Below are positions 60,765 to 64,000 of a stretch of DNA of 64,000 nucleotides, in pieces. Made by a program: the position numbers and the translations under genes. Numbering within the stretch: the stretch's first letter is position 1; the number at the start of each line of letters is the position of its first letter. Under the pieces are notes generated by a model. That model was given only the letters and a program-made list of their open reading frames with translations. It was not told the origin of the DNA and searched no databases. The DNA is from Zhongshania sp. R06B22 (GTDB taxonomy: Bacteria > Pseudomonadota > Gammaproteobacteria > Pseudomonadales > Spongiibacteraceae). The stretch spans positions 1,736,001 to 1,800,000 of the forward strand of contig NZ_JBFRYB010000001.1 in assembly GCF_040892595.1 (NCBI RefSeq), read 5' to 3'.

Positions 60765-61376
60765 TTAGGCGTCGATAAATACCGGCGCCATGCCCATGTC
60801 CCAAAGTATTACCACGGCACCCATCAGGGACATGAAGATAACCATGCAAATACCAACCACGGCAGAGGCGTATAAAAAGCCTCTTTCTTTGGGTATGTTC
60901 ATCACTTCAGGAATACCGACATATAGCAGGTAGACGGCCCAGCCAAGGCTGCCGATGCCAATCAGTAAATCCACCCAGAAAACTGGATAAAATCCGATGA
61001 GCCCAGCGAAAAAGAGGGGGGTGGCGGTGTAGCTAGCCACTACGGTGCCTTTCAAAAAAGACGATTTGCTGCCGTAGGTTTCCGCCATCCAGTGGATGAA
61101 GTAACCAATAACGGCAAGGGAGCAAAGCATGGCTATATAGAACGCGATGTTGATATGCAGCGCGCTCTCCTTTGTCATCAGGATTGTCTCGCCGTCACCG
61201 ACGGTCCAGCCTATTTGACTGGTACCGTAATACCAGGCGACACAGGGGCCTATGGCTAGAATCACGGGGTATAGCAGCTTAGTCAGAAGCTCATCGTCGT
61301 TGAGTAAACCAACGGCTCGCCACTGCGCACGCGTATTGAATAAAAATCCCAAGGGATTACTGGTGAATGTCGCCAC
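60765..61376 (-). CDS. Yip1-family membrane protein
   Basis: The 203-residue protein has five hydrophobic segments and fits the Yip1 domain (NPLGFLFNTRAQWRAVGLLN start; YGSKSSFLKGTVVASYTATP in the middle). I prefer the GTG at 61376: AAGGAG lies upstream and the FNR-dependent start of transcription inferred at about 61411 lies between it and the longer ATG at 61433, which would then be untranslated. It is the first gene of the minus-strand cco run. A specific role in cbb3 formation is not known to me. Confidence 0.8.
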   Translation of the reverse strand: MATFTSNPLGFLFNTRAQWRAVGLLNDDELLTKLLYPVILAIGPCVAWYYGTSQIGWTVGDGETILMTKESALHINIAFYIAMLCSLAVIGYFIHWMAETYGSKSSFLKGTVVASYTATPLFFAGLIGFYPVFWVDLLIGIGSLGWAVYLLYVGIPEVMNIPKERGFLYASAVVGICMVIFMSLMGAVVILWDMGMAPVFIDA

Positions 61377-61417
61377 GGTCTCCGTCTCTCCTTGTAAGTG
61401 GAGTGGTTGCGAGGGAG

Positions 61418-61459
61418 ACAATATCAGGATCACTATCGTCAGATGTTGATCCTGATCAA
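61418..61459 (-). promoter_or_regulatory. FNR/Anr-dependent promoter of the Yip1-cco unit
   Basis: TTGATCCTGATCAA (61446-61459) is a perfect FNR box (TTGAT-N4-ATCAA). On the minus strand a TATTGT (61418-61423) sits where the -10 element should be if the box is centred at -41.5, giving a start near 61411. This is the class II FNR arrangement. Confidence 0.9.
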
Positions 61460-61510
61460 TAGTGCGTGCGCTAAAGGCTTAAATTTATTGAGGCTGTGCG
61501 TAAGGTGCGT

Positions 61511-62251
61511 TTACTCGGCGAGGTTGGCGAGTTTTCGTAAAGCAGCAATATCCATGACGGTGACATCTTTATTTGATACCGAAATAAGTTCTTGCTTGGC
61601 AAAGCGGCTAAATACCCGGCTGACGGTTTCAATGGTCAGGCCGAGAAAGTTGCCGATGTCGCTGCGTGACATGGGAAGTCGAAAGGATACCGCCGATAAG
61701 TGCAAGCGGGCATGCCGTGCTGAGATGCTAACAAGCAGAGAAGCCAGTCGCGCCTCTGCCGAGTTTTTGCTTAGCAGGGTGATATGTCGTTGATCTTCTA
61801 CAATTTCTTGGCTGAGTAATTTGAAGAAATGCTTTTGCATGGTGGGAAGCTTAACACTGAGTTCTTCTATGCGGCTAAAAGGGATCTCGCAGATCGCTGA
61901 GACGTCCATCGCTTGGGCTGAGTTGGCGTAGCGATTCTGGCCGATGCCATCCATGCCGACAATTTCGCCGGGAAAATAAAAACCAGTGACTTGTTCTTCG
62001 CCGTTATCGCTTACGCTGTAAGCTTTTATCGAACCGGAACGAACCGCATAAATGGATTGGAAGGTATCACCTTCGCGATATACATGCTGTCCCTTTTGCA
62101 GTGGGCGGCCTCTTTGTACAATATCGTCCAGCTGTACTATTTCTTCCCTCTCTAGAGCCAAAGGTAGGCAAATACTGCTTAAGCGGCAGTTGCTGCAGCT
62201 TATCCCTTGGTCGTGTGGGCAGCTATGTTGTTTGCTTGCAGTCTTAATCAT
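61511..62251 (-). CDS. anr: FNR/Anr-type oxygen-sensing regulator
   Basis: The 246-residue protein has the FNR cluster cysteines Cys19, Cys22, Cys28 (SCSNCRLSSICLPLAL) and Cys121 (SAICEIPF), a cyclic-nucleotide-type sensor fold, and a Crp-type HTH (MSRSDIGNFLGLTIETVSRV) with the E-x-x-S-R recognition helix that binds TTGAT. The 4Fe-4S cluster is lost with oxygen. It likely activates the promoter at 61446. The ATG at 62251 is preferred because the frame before it (to 62281) is not FNR-like. Confidence 0.95.
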   Translation of the reverse strand: MIKTASKQHSCPHDQGISCSNCRLSSICLPLALEREEIVQLDDIVQRGRPLQKGQHVYREGDTFQSIYAVRSGSIKAYSVSDNGEEQVTGFYFPGEIVGMDGIGQNRYANSAQAMDVSAICEIPFSRIEELSVKLPTMQKHFFKLLSQEIVEDQRHITLLSKNSAEARLASLLVSISARHARLHLSAVSFRLPMSRSDIGNFLGLTIETVSRVFSRFAKQELISVSNKDVTVMDIAALRKLANLAE

Positions 62252-62312
62252 GGACAAATAAACCCGAAACTTTTTAAGCACTTTGAAAGGCGATGAACAG
62301 CTTGCCAGTGGC

Positions 62313-62342
62313 CTAGCTTATTGTAAACTAACAATAGGCTAG
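62313..62342. promoter_or_regulatory. inverted repeat between hemN and fnr
   Basis: CTAGCTTATTGT and ACAATAGGCTAG pair over 12 positions (one G-U) around AAACTA. It lies 10 bases after the hemN stop on the minus strand. No T run follows on the minus strand. It could slow hemN read-through into fnr. Confidence 0.5.
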
Positions 62343-62352
62343 CTAAAAAGTC

Positions 62353-63777
62353 TTACAGGGTTTTTGAGTATGCCGAGGTCTCTGCATCAAGATAATTATC
62401 AAACACCATGCAAATATTCCTCAACAGATTACGGCCAATGTCAGTGACTATAATGCCCTGCTCAGACAGTTTGAGAATGCCATCGTGTTCCAATTCCTTT
62501 AGTGCGTCAAAGTTTGTTTTAAAGTGCCCGCGGAAATCGATTCCGAAGAGATGCCGGAAAGTGTCGAAATCCAAGCTGAGATTGCAAATAAGCTGCGAAA
62601 TAACATAATTCCGCAGCCGATCTTCCTGATTCGATATCAAGCCCTTAGCTACCGGTAAGTGGCCGTTGTCCAATGCATCATAGTAGTGGTGAAGGTCTTT
62701 GTGATTCTGGGAAAAATTCCCAAGAATCGAGCTAATAGATGAGGCTCCCATGGCCAGTACATCTGGCGCAAGGCAGGTCGAATAGCCCTGAAAGTTTCGT
62801 TGCAGTCTGCCCTCTGTCTGGCAGATCGCTAAGCTGTCTGCCTTTTTAACAAAATGATCCATGCCAATGTGGACATAGCCCGCCTGGGCGAATTTTTCAG
62901 CTGCTAGACACAGCATTTCCAGCTTTTGGTCGCTATTGGGTACCGTGTGCCTGTTGATAGCGCGCTGGGCGGGAAACCGTTCTGGCATGTGGGCATAGTG
63001 GTAGAAAGCGATCCTGTCGGGCGATAGAGAAATAACGTCATCTAAGGTTTGCGTCATAGTAGAAAGTGTTTGCTTGGGCAGCCCGTAAATTAGGTCTATG
63101 GCAATGGAGTTAAAGCGGTAGCTCCGGGCCTGCGCCATTAATGACTTGAGCTGCTGAAAGTCATAACGCCGGTTCACGGCGGCCTGCACGTTGGGGTTGG
63201 TATCTTGAACCCCAAAACTTAGGCGATTAAAGCCCAGTCCTCGCAATAGCGCCAGACGATCGCCATCGACCGTGCGAGGGTCAATTTCAATCGAATACTC
63301 CCTCTCACTGTCATCATCAAGATTGAAGTGGCTTGCCAGCGAGTGAATTAATTCTGTTAGTTCTGCGTCGTCGAGAAAGGTTGGGGTGCCACCGCCGAAA
63401 TGTAGCTGAGTAACGTGGCGTCGATTGCCAATTTCCTTGGAGAGCATCTCAATCTCCCGGTTTAGGTAAGCCAGGTAGTGCTGACTCACAGTCGGGTCTT
63501 TGGTAACAATCTTATTACAGGCGCAGTAATAGCATAGCCACCGACAGAACGGCACGTGAACATAGAGAGATAAGGGGGCGTCACTTTTCCGAGCTTCGCG
63601 TAATAGTTTTCGGTATTCTTTTTCGGTGAAATCAGTGTTGAATTGCAAAGCGGTGGGGTAGGACGTGTAGCGCGGGCCTGGGCCGCTATATTTAGCGCTC
63701 AAGGTCTTGTTTATGCCATTTAATAACACCGGGCTAGCCTCGGGCGCAGGGTGATTACTTGTATTGATAAGATTCAT
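62353..63777 (-). CDS. hemN: HemN, oxygen-independent coproporphyrinogen III oxidase
   Basis: The 474-residue radical-SAM enzyme has the cluster motif C78-x3-C82-x2-C85 (FCRWLCYYCACNK), the HemN stretch YTSYPTALQF at the start and HFGGGTPTFLDDAEL. It decarboxylates coproporphyrinogen III without oxygen and so supplies haem for the cbb3 oxidase at low oxygen. The ATG at 63777 fits the family start; the frame is open 10 codons further. No FNR box lies right upstream; it may be co-transcribed with the frame to its left edge. Confidence 0.95.
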   Translation of the reverse strand: MNLINTSNHPAPEASPVLLNGINKTLSAKYSGPGPRYTSYPTALQFNTDFTEKEYRKLLREARKSDAPLSLYVHVPFCRWLCYYCACNKIVTKDPTVSQHYLAYLNREIEMLSKEIGNRRHVTQLHFGGGTPTFLDDAELTELIHSLASHFNLDDDSEREYSIEIDPRTVDGDRLALLRGLGFNRLSFGVQDTNPNVQAAVNRRYDFQQLKSLMAQARSYRFNSIAIDLIYGLPKQTLSTMTQTLDDVISLSPDRIAFYHYAHMPERFPAQRAINRHTVPNSDQKLEMLCLAAEKFAQAGYVHIGMDHFVKKADSLAICQTEGRLQRNFQGYSTCLAPDVLAMGASSISSILGNFSQNHKDLHHYYDALDNGHLPVAKGLISNQEDRLRNYVISQLICNLSLDFDTFRHLFGIDFRGHFKTNFDALKELEHDGILKLSEQGIIVTDIGRNLLRNICMVFDNYLDAETSAYSKTL

Positions 63778-63778
63778 A

Positions 63779-64000
63779 TTAATGGAGTCCCGTACCGGTA
63801 AAAGCATGCTTAGCTGTTATAGATTCGCAGCGCAGGATGTAGCCTTCGTCAATTGACTGTGAATCTCGGAACTTGAGTTGGCTAGCCACTTTGGCATTAA
63901 CCTCATCCCAGTCGGCGTTGCTAAACAGCTTGTCAATTAGCGAGAAAATGCTGCGTTCAGCATGGATATGCGACATTTGCTCCGCGTGGTACTGCCGACC
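63779..64000 (-). CDS. hypothetical protein, possibly partial at window edge
   Basis: This frame ends at 63779, one base from the hemN ATG. It has an ATG at 63976 (MSHIHAERSIFSLIDKLFSN) with GGAG four bases before, but the frame is open through to the window edge, so the protein may be longer. The 65 visible residues after that ATG are soluble and I recognise no family. Its tight coupling to hemN suggests a shared transcript. Confidence 0.45.
   Translation of the reverse strand, partial: GRQYHAEQMSHIHAERSIFSLIDKLFSNADWDEVNAKVASQLKFRDSQSIDEGYILRCESITAKHAFTGTGLH

Noticed and set aside
1-64000. CRISPR arrays, tRNA or rRNA genes, complete transposases
   Set aside because: I looked for regularly spaced repeats, cloverleaf-like sequences and transposase motifs and found none that hold up.

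Overview
The window looks like a chromosomal segment of a free-living, respiratory, polarly flagellated gammaproteobacterium of roughly 50% GC. The FleQ/FlhF/FleN flagellar set, the cbb3 oxidase with an FNR/Anr regulator and the single-copy NAD-glutamate dehydrogenase suit a marine Cellvibrionales/Spongiibacteraceae-like or pseudomonad-related lineage. That placement is inferred from gene content; no rRNA gene is present to confirm it.

Region 1 (1-20460, all plus strand) is a flagellar regulon: the tail of fleQ, a small ORF, a fleR-like sigma-54 activator without a receiver domain, fliEFGHIJ, fliK, fliLMNOPQR, flhB, flhA, flhF, fleN, fliA and a DUF2802 gene. Three near-consensus sigma-54 promoters precede the fleR-like unit, fliL and flhA, so FleQ/sigma-54 control can be read from the sequence. 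The fleS kinase is missing between fleQ and fleR, and no chemotaxis gene follows fliA. A 35-codon ORF is coupled by ATGA overlaps to both fliP and fliQ.

Region 2 (20469-29927) holds a lipoprotein, then a TPP-riboswitch-controlled thiamine salvage operon: TonB receptor, YkoF-like binding protein, PnuT-type transporter and thiamine-kinase-like protein. After it come leuA (minus), a divergent Lrp/AsnC regulator, a Rieske protein, a DUF2721 protein and a metaxin-type GST.

Region 3 (29928-46419) is accessory in character. It has GFA and DUF427 genes, a 1600-residue NAD-glutamate dehydrogenase, a FIST sensor with a stand-alone histidine kinase (NosP/NahK-like), a divergent TetR/hydrolase pair, and an integrase-less gene-cassette array. 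Two good attC sites separate three cassette genes (DUF6680-like, DUF3644/HEPN-like and a small secreted protein). Degenerate intergenic repeats flank the region. An RDD protein and a type II NADH dehydrogenase close it.

Region 4 (46588-63777, all minus strand) is respiratory and redox. The first block, in transcription order, is TlpA-like thioredoxin, a Gly/Cys-tailed DUF4266 lipoprotein, a DUF3570 outer-membrane barrel, DsbD and an ApbE-like protein. It is the best candidate for a poorly understood system: an envelope redox pathway that may combine thiol transfer with covalent flavin. Beyond it lies ccoNOQP-ccoG-fixH-ccoI-ccoS-safE, preceded by a Yip1-family gene with a perfect FNR box and a correctly placed -10 element. 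The fnr/anr gene and hemN follow. Together these genes describe low-oxygen respiration: FNR senses oxygen, induces the high-affinity oxidase and its maturation factors, and HemN supplies haem without oxygen.
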